The notes under the pieces were generated by a model. That model was given only the letters and a program-made list of their open reading frames with translations, did no database searches and was not told where the DNA came from. Positions 53,781-63,732 of a stretch of 64,000 nt of DNA are shown here, in pieces (within the stretch, counting starts at the first letter, position 1; the number at the start of each line of letters is the position of its first letter). Origin of the DNA: Bombyx mori (taxonomy: Eukaryota > Arthropoda > Insecta > Lepidoptera > Bombycidae); assembly GCF_030269925.1 (NCBI RefSeq), contig NC_085135.1, positions 9,982,753 through 10,046,752 on the forward strand, given 5' to 3'. A program made the position numbers and the translations under genes.

Positions 53781-55102
53781 ATGTCAGCAAAAAGTTCAAG
53801 AAACGTCCAAAAAATACGCTTGTTCGACGATTTTTCATCAAATTCGCCATCTAAAGCAGATTTAGATCCCTTCGAGGATAATGACGGTGATTATGGTTCT
53901 GACACGAACTATGAACCACAAAATATAGAAGAAACTGGTGCATCCAGTTCATCAGAGGAAATATTTTCTATAAGACCTCGTCGAATTATATCTGGAGGCC
54001 CTGTGGCTTCATCGGATTCAAGTAAGTCTGATATCTCAATTAGAAGTTCAGATTCTGATCAGGACGATAGAACTACCGAAAATGCTGAACCGATTTCCGA
54101 ATCAGTAGACGACTCACCATCCCTTCTTATATCTCAACATGACAATGATATAGATTCAGAACCAGTGCAAAATCGGATAAGATCTCCTATACCAGAGGAG
54201 ATACCGTGGTTACATAGCACAGAAGAAATACCTGATTTTGAATTCGATGTCGAGTCATATGGCATTCAGTTTGACGTTGCCTCTGAGACTAGCATTGAAC
54301 AAATTTTCGATCACGTATTTCCAAAAGAGTTACTCGAGTACCTGGTCCAGTGTACTAATAATTATGGTACAGCTTTGTGTCAGTCAAACAAACCGTCAAC
54401 CCGATATTCCCGATCTCAAAATTTTCGAAATACTACGACTGTAGAGATGAAAAAGTTTCTTGGACTTTCGTTATTACATGGACATATTCGCACTCCTAAA
54501 CAACAAAAACTATTTACTTATGATGATCCACTATATTATCATCCTGTGTTCTCATATACAATGTCTTCGCGGCGATATGAACAGATACTTCGATGTACTT
54601 ATATGTTGTTCAGAACTGGATGCAAAAGGCGCAGAAAAGATTAACTTTGTTGATTTGTTGACATTGAATTTTAGAAAGATATACAAACCTGATAAAGAGC
54701 TTAGTTTAGATGAATCTTTACTATTGTATCGAGGCCGACTTCACTTTCGGCAGTACATAAAGTCCAAAAAAGCAAGATATGGGATTAAATTCTATGTCTT
54801 GGCAACGGCTGATGGTTATGTTCTTAATATAATAATGTATAGCGGAAAAGACGAGAATACCCAATTGAGAGGTGTAACGAAGCTTGAACGGTTGGTAATG
54901 CGATTGATGAGACCGTTTTTATTGAAAGGACATCACCTCTTCATGGATAATTACTACAATTCTGTCACTCTTTCTCAGAAACTTTTTGATTTGAAAACCC
55001 ATACAAATGGTACTCTTCGTGTTAATAGAAAAGATAATCCAAAGGAAGTAGTGGACAGAAAATTAAAAAAAGGTGATCATGTTTGGGTAAGGAAAAATAA
55101 AG
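53781..55102 (+). pseudogene. piggyBac transposase, N-terminal two-thirds
   Basis: The ATG at 53781 opens an acidic, Ser/Asp-rich N-terminus (FEDNDGDYGSDTNYEPQ) of about 150 residues, usual in the family, followed by the core (VEMKKFLGLSLLHGHIR, SSRRYEQILRC). Near 54600 a frameshift with a short deletion moves to the frame 54620-55102. This has the first two catalytic aspartates in LSLDESLLLYRGRL and HLFMDNYYNS. The gene is cut at 55102 after VRKNK by the BEL/Pao LTR and continues at 61851 in frame once the insert and one aaag are removed. Confidence 0.9.
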
Positions 55103-55319
55103 TGTTGGCGCCTTTGCGATGAGATGTTGGGTGCAAGGCTTATACGAATAAAAGTGGACTGTATTTAAAGCTGGTTTATTAATCGGATCAAAGTTAATAC
55201 AGTTTTACGGGACCGACAATGATTGCGTTTCGTCGATGCACGTCGTTTTATTTTGTCACTCCACGCCTCTCCCCCGCTTCCGCCGCGGTGAGGAAAATAG
55301 GGTTGCTATGTTTCGAACA
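55103..55319 (-). repeat. 3' LTR of the inverted BEL/Pao
   Basis: 217 bp, on the minus strand TGTTCG...CCAACA. A purine-rich tract (AACCCGGGGAGCA, minus) adjoins it. Confidence 0.93.
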
Positions 55320-55340
55320 TGCTCCCCGGGTTGAAGAACT

Positions 55341-57433
55341 TCAAATATTGACTGGTAGCGGGCATATGTTGTTGTAAGCGCGTCGTATAACACCTTTCTT
55401 GGTTAAGATATCTGCCACACGTGTAATTCCATCTCGTCCAGGACAAAGGCGAATAATGCGTCCGAGCAGCCACATAAGAGGTGGTAGTCCCTTCTCCTTG
55501 ATGACAACCATCATACCTTCTTTTAAGTCTCCCTTTTGAGTCGGCCATTTCATTTTTTGTTGTAGCCACACGACGTACTCATTGGAGAATCGCTGCCAAA
55601 AATGCTGCTTAAGGTACTCGATACGCTGGAATCTCTTAAGAGAGGTTAAAGTTGAATGATTTGTTAAATCAGGCTGAGGTACAAAGAGTAAAGATCGTCC
55701 TATTAGGAAATGAGCTGGAGTGAGAGGATAATAGTCCGAAGGATCATCTGAGAGAGGAATGAGAGGCCTTGAATTTAAAATGGCTTCAATTTGAGTTAAT
55801 AAAGTCGTAATTTCTTCAAATGTGAGATGTGTTAGCCCTAAAATTCTACGCAAGTGATATTTCGTAGACCTAACGGCTGACTCCCAAAGTCCGCCAAAAT
55901 GTGGTGTGTATGCCGGTATAAAAGAAAATTTAATCTCTTGCTCTGCCAAATCGGAAGGAAGGGTACGACTAAGAAGTTTGGATAATTCATTGAACGTTCC
56001 AACAAAGGTGGTACCATTATCAGACAGAATTGATTGTGGCTTCCCGCGTCGCGCAGTAAATCTATTCAAAGCAGCAATGAATGCATCCTTGGACAGGTCT
56101 GAGACAAGCTCCAAATGTACGGCCTTTGTTGCCAAACATACGAACACGCAGATGTATGATTTTATTAGTTTAGAACCTCTACCTTTCCGGTTTGCTACCA
56201 ACACTGGGCCAGCGTAATCAACGCCAGTTTGAAGAAAGGGATATTCCAGGTGCACACGTTGACGTGGTAAATCCCCCATGGGTGGCTGAACAGTAGTAGC
56301 CTTAAATCTGCAACACGTCACACAGTTTCGCACAACCTTTTTAGCTAAATTATTGCCACCAATGGGCCAATAGTTGTGCCTAGTGATTGCTAATAAGAGT
56401 TTAGGACCACAATGTAAATGTTTAAGATGTAACATTTCAAATATTAGATTAGTTAAACGATGGTTAGCGTGGAGAAGAATTGGGTGCTTAATATTAAATT
56501 CGTAATCTGAATTGTTGAGTCTACCGCCAACTCTCATCAACCCATCGCTATCGAGGAAAGGTGACAAAGAAATAAGTTTATTTTTAATCGGTAAAGGCCT
56601 ACCAGCGATTAAAAGAGAACGCTCTGCAGAAAACGATTCTTCCTGAGCTACAAATAATAAATGGTTTGTTGCATTTCTTAATTCTAAGTCAGTTAGCCTC
56701 CCTTTTTGTAAATGTTTATGATTACAATTAGATATAAAACGATAGATATAAGATGTCACGCGAATTAACCTAGAAAATCTAGATGTGTTCTGAATTAGAT
56801 TTGACAATATACAATTTTTTGAAGAGCCTTGATTTATGTGTAAAGCATGAACAGTTTCTAGAAGATGATCAGTATAATTTGGGTTAGTTGGCCAGTGTGA
56901 TGGGTCCTGAGCTAAAAATGAAGGTCCCGACCACCATAAAGCGGAATTACGTAAAAGACTAGCGTTCAATCCTCTAGATACCAAGTCTGCTGGATTTTCC
57001 TTTGAAGGGACATACCGCCATTCGTGTCCAGCGCAGATTTTCTGTATCTCAGACACACGATGAGCTACGAATTTTTTCAAATGAATTGCAGAAGAGGCAA
57101 TCCAACCGAGAACTATGGTTGAGTCCGACCAAAATGAACACCTTTCTACTTTTAATGTTAAAGTCATGGTGATCTTTTCACATAATTTGGAACCAAGCAT
57201 GGCGGCACAAAGTTCCAGTCTTGGAATCGTAGTAGTTTTTATAGGAGCTACTTTGCTTTTTGATGCTAAAAGAATGGTTTTTATGGATCCGTCTGACGTC
57301 TCACTTCGAACATAAACACATGCGCCGTAGGCTCTCTCCGATGCGTCCGTGAAAACATGAAGCTGTATTCCAATCGGCTGAGAAATAACGCAGCGCGGAA
57401 TTAGAATATCATTGAGATGAGGTAAGGTTTTAA
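55341..57433 (-). pseudogene. BEL/Pao RNase H and integrase, minus strand
   Basis: The frame is open from the inversion break at about 57433 (TLPHLNDILIPRC) to the stop at 55341. Pao RNase H shows VFTDASERAYGACVY and SFWSDSTIVLGW. Integrase has HLKHLHCGPKLLL, CVTCCRFK and the DDE residues in QTGVDYAGPV, ILSDNGTTFVG and TPHFGGLWESAV, followed by the DUF5641-like tail. The sequence is undamaged but separated from its RT, which lies inverted on the plus strand, so no joined polyprotein can be made. Confidence 0.92.
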
Positions 57434-57757
57434 CTATTATTGTAGTGTATCATTTGCTTGACACTAGATTTAGATTTAAATTCACAATTTCATTTTAATA
57501 CTAAACTTTTAAAATAACTCATTCGCCGTCTAATAAAACATTGTAGAAACTTTTATTTAAAAAAAAATATATATCGCGGGTAGTTTGAAATATAACACTC
57601 CTTAAGTACAGCTGTTAATAATTTTTGCTATTATACTTTATTCAGGACTTAGATTTTGCTTGGCAGTCTATTGCTATAATTTTTTTGGCAGGGTCAACTT
57701 TTGCTTTTAGTTGCTTCATTGCCTTTGGGAAGTAGATAGTTGGTACTCAAAATAAAG
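57434..57757 (+). other. Inversion breakpoint and BEL/Pao leader
   Basis: The first 43-46 bases (57431-57476) are an exact inverted copy of 58264-58309. The rest is an AT-rich leader up to the gag ATG. No gene is seen. Confidence 0.8.
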
Positions 57758-58246
57758 ATGCCTGAAGGCAAATTAAAAGACTTAATTAAAAGGAGGGCCT
57801 CAATAAAGGCCAAAATAACACAATTCTCTACGTATTTGGATGTCCTACGGGGTTGTGATTATCTCAATGATGTGCAATTCTCGGAACTCCAAGTACGTCT
57901 TGAGAAATTCGAAACCTTATACGGGGACTTCGACACTTTTCAGAGTGAGATCGAGATGCTGTCAGACGCGCCGGAAGACCATTATAAGGATCGTGAGTCC
58001 ATTGAGTCGCAGTACTACAAGCTTGTGGCTTCTGCGCGTACGCTGTTGGATCAACGCAAAAATAATGACGGTAGGTCCGAGGTAAGCTCTGAAAATGGCA
58101 TGAAGAATACCACCGTGTTAAGTCAAAAGCCAAACTATATTAAGTTGCCAAAGATTGATGTACCCCACTTTGACGGTTGTTACCAGCACTGGCTTGAATT
58201 TCGAGACACTTATATTTCTTTGGTTCATGAAAACGACGTTAAGTAA
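57758..58246 (+). pseudogene. gag: BEL/Pao gag start, ends in repeat spacer
   Basis: The ATG at 57758 opens MPEGKLKDLIKRRASIKAK. The frame passes the first repeat unit (LPKIDVPHFDGCYQHWLEF) and stops at 58246 after VHENDVK, just inside the first spacer. It is the only copy with the true N-terminus. Confidence 0.85.
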
Positions 58247-59093
58247 GTTTAAGTAATTTAAGTAAATCTAAATCTAGTGTCAAGCAAATGATACACTACA
58301 ATAATAGTTTAAAGCTATACCTAACGAAATGTGCAAATGTAAATTATATTAGCGATGAAATGAACAAGCGTGAAAAGCAAAGCTCTTGTGTTATTTTATG
58401 TTGTGTTTAATAAAAACTTAATGAGAAGCATAAAAAGTGATTGACAAGAATGAGAAGAATGACCTTTGGACCTTTTGTTAATAGTGAAAATGTTGACGGT
58501 AGGTCCGAGGTAAGCTCTGAAAATGGCATGAAGAATACCACCGTGTTAAGTCAAAAGCCAAACTATATTAAGTTGCCAAAGATTGATGTACCCCACTTTG
58601 ACGGTTGTTACCAGCACTGGCTTGAATTTCGAGACACTTATATTTCTTTGGTTCATGAAAACGACGTTAAGTAAGTTTAAGTAATTTAAGTAAATCTAAA
58701 TCTAGTGTCAAGCAAATGATACACTACAATAATAGTTTAAAGCTATACCTAACGAAATGTGCAAATGTAAATTATATTAGCGATGAAATGAACAAGCGTG
58801 AAAAGCAAAGCTCTTGTGTTATTTTATGTTGTGTTTAATAAAAACTTAATGAGAAGCATAAAAAGTGATTGACAAGAATGAGAAGAATGACCTTTGGACC
58901 TTTTGTTAATAGTGAAAATGTTGACGGTAGGTCCGAGGTAAGCTCTGAAAATGGCATGAAGAATACCACCGTGTTAAGTCAAAAGCCAAACTATATTAAG
59001 TTGCCAAAGATTGATGTACCCCACTTTGACGGTTGTTACCAGCACTGGCTTGAATTTCGAGACACTTATATTTCTTTGGTTCATGAAAACGAT
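58067..59093 (+). repeat. Tandem triplication, 428-base period
   Basis: Units begin at 58067, 58495 and 58923. Each has about 171 bases of gag coding sequence (GRSEVSSENGMKNTTVL to VHEND); the first two are followed by 256 bases of non-coding spacer, while the third continues into the gag body. The copies look identical. Confidence 0.93.
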
Positions 59094-61610
59094 ACCCTCG
59101 ATAGTATTAATAAGTATCACTATTTAAGAGCTTCTCTTCATGGAAGCGCTGCTTTAGTAATCAAAAGCTTAGATTTTAAAGCAGATAACTACTCTTCTGC
59201 GTGGACTCTTCTCTGTGAGCGTTATGACAATAAGCGCTTACTTGTCAACAATCACGTCCAAACTCTTTTTAATGTTGACGTCATACAAAAAGAATGCAGT
59301 AAGAGTTTACGACACATTGTAGATGTAACCAACAAAAATCTTAGAGCCTTAGCCACATTGGATCAACCTGTCGAACATTGGGACACTTTGGTGATTCATA
59401 TGATGGCGTCTAAATTGGACAGCATCACTAGTAGGGGCTGGGAAGAGCATCGTAATACTCTCAGCGACCCTCCAACTCTAAAAATATTTACTAAATTCAT
59501 TTCAAATAAAGCCGATTTATTGGAAACGTTAGAGGACGCGCGTAGAATCAAATCTAAAAATGAACATTTTAAGCTTAAAGCACTAACTACCATTAACAAA
59601 AATAAAACAGTTGCGTGTCCGTTATGTAATCAGGAACACTTCTTGTACGCGTGCGAGTCTTTTAGAAGTTTATCGATTGAAACACGTATTAGGAAAGCAA
59701 AAGAGCTTAGAGTGTGCCTTAACTGTCTGAGGCCTGGACACACTGATTCTCAATGTAAGCTTAACCATTGCAAGTACTGCAAGTTAAAACACAACACGCT
59801 TCTTCATTATACGAAGCAAACAGTCCCAGTTGAAACCGTTGTCGTGTCAGCCACGGCAACTGATACTTCATCACACGTTTTACTCTCTACGGCGTTAGTT
59901 CAGGTTTTAGACTCTAATGGGCAAACGCATACTGCACGTCTTCTTTTAGACAACGGGAGTACTGCTAACTTTATTACGGAGGATCTCTGTCATAGGCTTA
60001 ATTTGAGAACGAAGCGTGTGGATTACATAGCATGTGGTATCAGCAATAAAACCTCCGCGTGTAATGAATCGTGTTTGATAAGCATACGTTCATTAGATGG
60101 CAACCACAACTTTAACATCAATTGCTATCTCTTGAATAAAATTACGAACTCTTTACCCTTAGCATATTTAGAAAATAAAAACATAAATATACCATCGGGA
60201 GTATCTTTAGCGGATCCAACTTACCATATTCCATCCTCCATTGACATATTGGTCGGAGCAGATGTTTTCTGGAATGTCTTAGGTACAAACCGTATTCAAC
60301 TAGGCAAAAATAAACCTGTTCTTTTTGAAACCAAACTTGGCTGGGTAATTTCTGGTTCCCTCTTAAATAAGACTAACTCTAAAGATTTACATTGCTTATT
60401 AAGTTGCGATTCTTCAAAGATCGCCACAGATCTTACTAAATTTTGGGAGCTAGACTCTATACCATCTTCAACAATCCACGATTTAAATAGTCATCCGTGT
60501 GAAAAGGTGTTCACTGAAACTACAACGCGCGCTGAAGACGGACGCTTTAACGTGACTTTACCTTTTCATGAATCACCAAAATGTTTAGGAGACTCGTACT
60601 ATATGGCCAAGCACCGGTTCCTTTCACTCGAAAGGAGACTAAAATCAAACAAGACATTTAGAATGCTATGCGGTAGCTTTATGCGCGAGTATCTCGATCT
60701 TGGTCACATGAGTGAAAATATCCACAATACTAACAATAACGTGGTTCAGTATTTCCTTCCTCATCATGGTATTTTAAAGGAATCGAGTACAACTACAAAA
60801 TTGCGAGCAGTCTTCGATGCATCTGCTCGTACATCGATAGGTAAATCACTAAATGATATTCAGGTAGTAGGCCCCACGATACAAGATGATTTATTTTCAA
60901 TTTTAATACGATTTCGACAACATCTGTATGTGGTCACGGCCGATATAGAAAAAATGTATCGACAAATTTCATTAGACAATTCTCAACGCCCTTTACAACA
61001 AATTTTATGGAGATTTAATCCTTCACAACCCATAAAGACGTACACACTAAACACATTAACTTATGGCATGGCCTCAGCTTCTTTTATAGCAACCCGATGT
61101 CTTATACAGCTAGGCAATGAAGCTCACGATGACGATGTTAAGCGCGCTATATGTCATGACTTTTATGTTGATGACTACTTAGGTGGAAGTCACACCATTC
61201 ACAGCACCATAGAATTGTGCAGAAAGATTAAGGTTGCCCTCCAGTCTGGACAATTTAATCTTCGTAAATGGCATTCCAATAGTTCTGAAATTCTCAGAGC
61301 TCTTAGTGATACTTCGAATGATAACGCAGATTGTGTAGATCTGAGTTCCAACGAACACTCGAAGACTTTAGGTCTTAATTGGAAATGTCGCGCTGACAAT
61401 TTATACTTTTCGATAAATTTGTCACCTTCACTCATTATAACAAAGCGGTATATCTTGGCTACCGTAGCCCAAATATTTGACCCGCTTGGCTTAGTTTCGC
61501 CTTGCATTGTAGAAGCTAAGCTTTTGCTGCAAGATCTCTGGAAACATAAATGCTCATGGGACGACGAGATCATGGAACCTTTAAAGAAGACATGGCTTAA
61601 CTTTGAATAA
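58923..61610 (+). CDS. BEL/Pao Gag-protease-RT, plus strand
   Basis: Open from the third repeat copy to the stop at 61610. It has the zinc knuckles CPLCNQEHFLYAC, CLNCLRPGHTDSQC and CKYCKLKHNTLLH, a protease with ARLLLDNGSTANFI, and an RT with LRAVFDASARTSIGKS, VVTADIEKMYRQI and the active site FYVDDYLGGS. It ends KKTWLNFE, exactly where RNase H should follow; that part is on the other strand at 57433. The stop is formed at the inversion break beside the primer-binding site. A cryptic ATG in the spacer (58869) could start a shortened protein. Confidence 0.9.
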   Translation, partial: DGRSEVSSENGMKNTTVLSQKPNYIKLPKIDVPHFDGCYQHWLEFRDTYISLVHENDTLDSINKYHYLRASLHGSAALVIKSLDFKADNYSSAWTLLCERYDNKRLLVNNHVQTLFNVDVIQKECSKSLRHIVDVTNKNLRALATLDQPVEHWDTLVIHMMASKLDSITSRGWEEHRNTLSDPPTLKIFTKFISNKADLLETLEDARRIKSKNEHFKLKALTTINKNKTVACPLCNQEHFLYACESFRSLSIETRIRKAKELRVCLNCLRPGHTDSQCKLNHCKYCKLKHNTLLHYTKQTVPVETVVVSATATDTSSHVLLSTALVQVLDSNGQTHTARLLLDNGSTANFITEDLCHRLNLRTKRVDYIACGISNKTSACNESCLISIRSLDGNHNFNINCYLLNKITNSLPLAYLENKNINIPSGVSLADPTYHIPSSIDILVGADVFWNVLGTNRIQLGKNKPVLFETKLGWVISGSLLNKTNSKDLHCLLSCDSSKIATDLTKFWELDSIPSSTIHDLNSHPCEKVFTETTTRAEDGRFNVTLPFHESPKCLGDSYYMAKHRFLSLERRLKSNKTFRMLCGSFMREYLDLGHMSENIHNTNNNVVQYFLPHHGILKESSTTTKLRAVFDASARTSIGKSLNDIQVVGPTIQDDLFSILIRFRQHLYVVTADIEKMYRQISLDNSQRPLQQILWRFNPSQPIKTYTLNTLTYGMASASFIATRCLIQLGNEAHDDDVKRAICHDFYVDDYLGGSHTIHSTIELCRKIKVALQSGQFNLRKWHSNSSEILRALSDTSNDNADCVDLSSNEHSKTLGLNWKCRADNLYFSINLSPSLIITKRYILATVAQIFDPLGLVSPCIVEAKLLLQDLWKHKCSWDDEIMEPLKKTWLNFE

Positions 61611-61627
61611 TCCGGCTCGAAGGACCA
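61611..61627 (-). other. Primer-binding site, tRNA-Tyr type
   Basis: On the minus strand it reads TGGTCCTTCGAGCCGGA, the complement of an insect tRNA-Tyr 3' end. It is two bases from the LTR and fixes the element as minus strand. Confidence 0.85.
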
Positions 61628-61629
61628 TA

Positions 61630-61846
61630 TGTTGGCGCCTTTGCGATGAGATGTTGGGTGCAAGGCTTATACGAATAAAAGTGGACTGTATTTAAAGCTG
61701 GTTTATTAATCGGATCAAAGTTAATACAGTTTTACGGGACCGACAATGATTGCGTTTCGTCGATGCACGTCGTTTTATTTTGTCACTCCACGCCTCTCCC
61801 CCGCTTCCGCCGCGGTGAGGAAAATAGGGTTGCTATGTTTCGAACA
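61630..61846 (-). repeat. 5' LTR of the inverted BEL/Pao
   Basis: 217 bp, no difference seen from 55103-55319. Confidence 0.93.
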
Positions 61847-61850
61847 AAAG

Positions 61851-62448
61851 TGTATGTTAGCAAATGGGTTGATAAGCGACCAGTGATTATGTTGACCACT
61901 AGAGAACACCCCCGTATGATAGAAACAACAAACAGGTTTGGGAAAATAGTTAAGAAGCCTATTGAAGTAGCAACATATAATAAATACATGTCCGGTGTAG
62001 ATAGGTCTGACCAGATGATAAGTTACTATTCTTCGCCGAGGAAACCTATATGCTGGTACAAAAAAGTACTTTTTCATCTTTTGGATACCGCTGTATGGAA
62101 CTCCTATTACTTATACAAGAAATTTGTACTGAAAAACCCAAAATATGAGTTATCTTCATATCGGGAGGGGTTAATAAAAAAAATTGAAAAGATTTGAAAG
62201 AAAACTGTAAGGGTAAAGATTTAGTATTAGATTTTAAAAAACACAATAGCAGAAAACACAATAACCCCCAAAAGAACATATTTGCAGATCAAGAACGAAA
62301 ATTTTGGGGTCATTGGCCCAAACGCCAACCTGCACCTGAAAATTCTAAGAAAAAATACTCATTTCTGATGTGTAAAATGTGTTCCAAGAATAAGAAGAGG
62401 GTCGAAACTAGCTACAGGTGCATTGGTTGTCCAGGACTTCCTCCATGA
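61851..62448 (+). pseudogene. piggyBac transposase, C-terminal third
   Basis: It continues the transposase with VYVSKWVDKRPVIMLTT and the third catalytic aspartate in MSGVDRSDQMISYY. A frameshift follows at about 62195 (first frame ends IEKI). The second frame carries the cysteine-rich end (CKMCSKNKKRVETSYRC, CIGC) and meets a TGA at 62446, inside what should be the last CxxC. Another dozen codons with CPEC remain beyond it. All three catalytic residues survive, but frameshifts, the stop and the LTR insertion leave it inactive. Confidence 0.88.
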
Positions 62449-62499
62449 TGTCCTGAATGTTTCCAGGATTATCACCAAATCCTTGAACAGCAAGAACAA

Positions 62500-63160
62500 T
62501 AAATCGTAGTCTGACTCTTCAAAACCTTATTTGGCAGATTTACTTTCATTTTTTGAGACTCTATACGTTCCTATTTTTATAATTATTTACTAGGGTATGT
62601 TGACCTATTTTGTTGTTACTTTGGTACTTATATGTTTAATATTGTTTTCTTTTATTGAGTTAATTATTAGGGTTTTTTATTGTTTGTTAGTAGGGTTGCC
62701 GTAGTGTCGAAACTTTGTATATTATTTATTATGTACAAAAATTGTTATAGAAGATCCTAACTTATAACTTCCGATAGCGCATTAAAATATTATAATTTAT
62801 AATAATTTAAGCGTTAAACATATGATATAATCATTTGAATGTTCCTAATTACAATACCAAATAATTTGTAATTATTGTGTAAGAAATATATACCTATATA
62901 TAATATGTATCTATTACGTGTATTTTAATAAGTTTCAGACTAAATCTGTTTTTCATCGTACAGATATTGAAAAATACCATAACATAGCATTTGATGTTAT
63001 AATAATTAATATATTTTTTTGTTTTTTGTTGGGAAATTTCGATTATTGTATAAGTCACAAATTATTGTAGGAGGTTTAATATTTGAAAATATTTGATTAT
63101 TTTACAAATATTATGTGTTTTATTATCTTTCCTCAGAAGATCCCAAGTATATAAGATATT
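62500..63160 (+). other. piggyBac right arm, AT-rich
   Basis: Strongly AT-rich, without a convincing frame, up to the subterminal array. No gene is seen. Confidence 0.6.
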
Positions 63161-63672
63161 TTTCGACGTAGTGTCTCACTTAGGCAGGGGAACATATGAC
63201 CAACTTGAAACTACGTCGTGCAACGTCCACGTCTTTAAACGTAGTGCCAGCTTTAGGCAGTCCAATATGTGGCCAATATGACACTACGTTGAGAAACGTT
63301 CACGTCTGTGAACGTAGTTTTGTAATAAGACTGGCAAACATCTATTCAACACGAAGCTACGTCTACAGACGTCCACTTCTGTAGACGTAGTGCTTGTTTA
63401 AGCAGTCAAATATGTGGCCAATATGACACTACGTTGAGAAAGTTCACGTCTGTCGACGTCGTTTAGCTATAAAACAGGCAAGCATGTATTCAACACAAAA
63501 CTACGTCGACAGACGTCCACGTCTGTAGACGTAGTGCCAGATTGAGGCGTTCGAATATGTAGCCATTATGACACTACGTCGTAAAACGTTCACGTCTGTC
63601 AACGTAGTGTCACATTTAGATAAGCAAACATATATCCAATACGAGACTACGTCGGGAGACGTTCATCATTTT
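63160..63672 (+). repeat. Right subterminal array of palindromic units
   Basis: About seven units of some 40 bases, each an imperfect palindrome of the form actacgt(n)acgtycacgtctgt(n)acgtagt, near 63208, 63280, 63353, 63424, 63500, 63570 and 63641. The period is about 72 bases. Odd and even units differ, giving a higher-order period of about 145. Confidence 0.85.
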
Positions 63673-63716
63673 GTATTTAGAGAATTTCACTGCCTTTTTG
63701 TGATGTCAGGGTGCTC

Positions 63717-63732
63717 ACTGTCAGCGAACGTG
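63717..63732 (-). repeat. piggyBac right terminal inverted repeat
   Basis: On the minus strand it reads CACGTTCGCTGACAGT, one mismatch to the left repeat. Confidence 0.92.

Larger units (their letters stand above)
55103..61846 (-). mobile_element. BEL/Pao element with inverted interior and a triplication
   Basis: LTRs of 217 bp in direct orientation (55103-55319, 61630-61846), identical in my comparison, with TSD aaag (55099-55102, 61847-61850). The primer-binding site (61611-61627, tRNA-Tyr type) and the IN-to-LTR order show a minus-strand element. RNase H and integrase (55341 to about 57433) are minus strand, but leader, gag, protease and RT (about 57434-61610) are plus strand. Three copies of part of gag stand in tandem with a 428-base period. 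It is inserted in the piggyBac transposase gene. Confidence 0.92.
52730..63732 (+). mobile_element. piggyBac-superfamily DNA transposon with BEL/Pao inside
   Basis: Flanked by TTAA. Terminal inverted repeats CACTTTCGCTGACAGT and CACGTTCGCTGACAGT agree at 15 of 16 positions. Without the nested BEL/Pao it is about 4.25 kb. The transposase gene runs 53781-55102 and 61851 to about 62500. The left arm carries three cagtacgtcg repeats and the right arm an array of palindromic units. B. mori has several piggyBac-like families, including yabusame elements; the family here is not determined. Confidence 0.93.

Noticed and set aside
58441..58674. Separate small gene of 77 codons
   Set aside because: It is the second unit of the 428-base triplication, opened by a chance ATG in the spacer.
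63160..63672. CRISPR array or satellite
   Set aside because: The regular repeats lie inside the piggyBac right arm, share cores with its left end and have no unique equal-length spacers; the genome is an insect.
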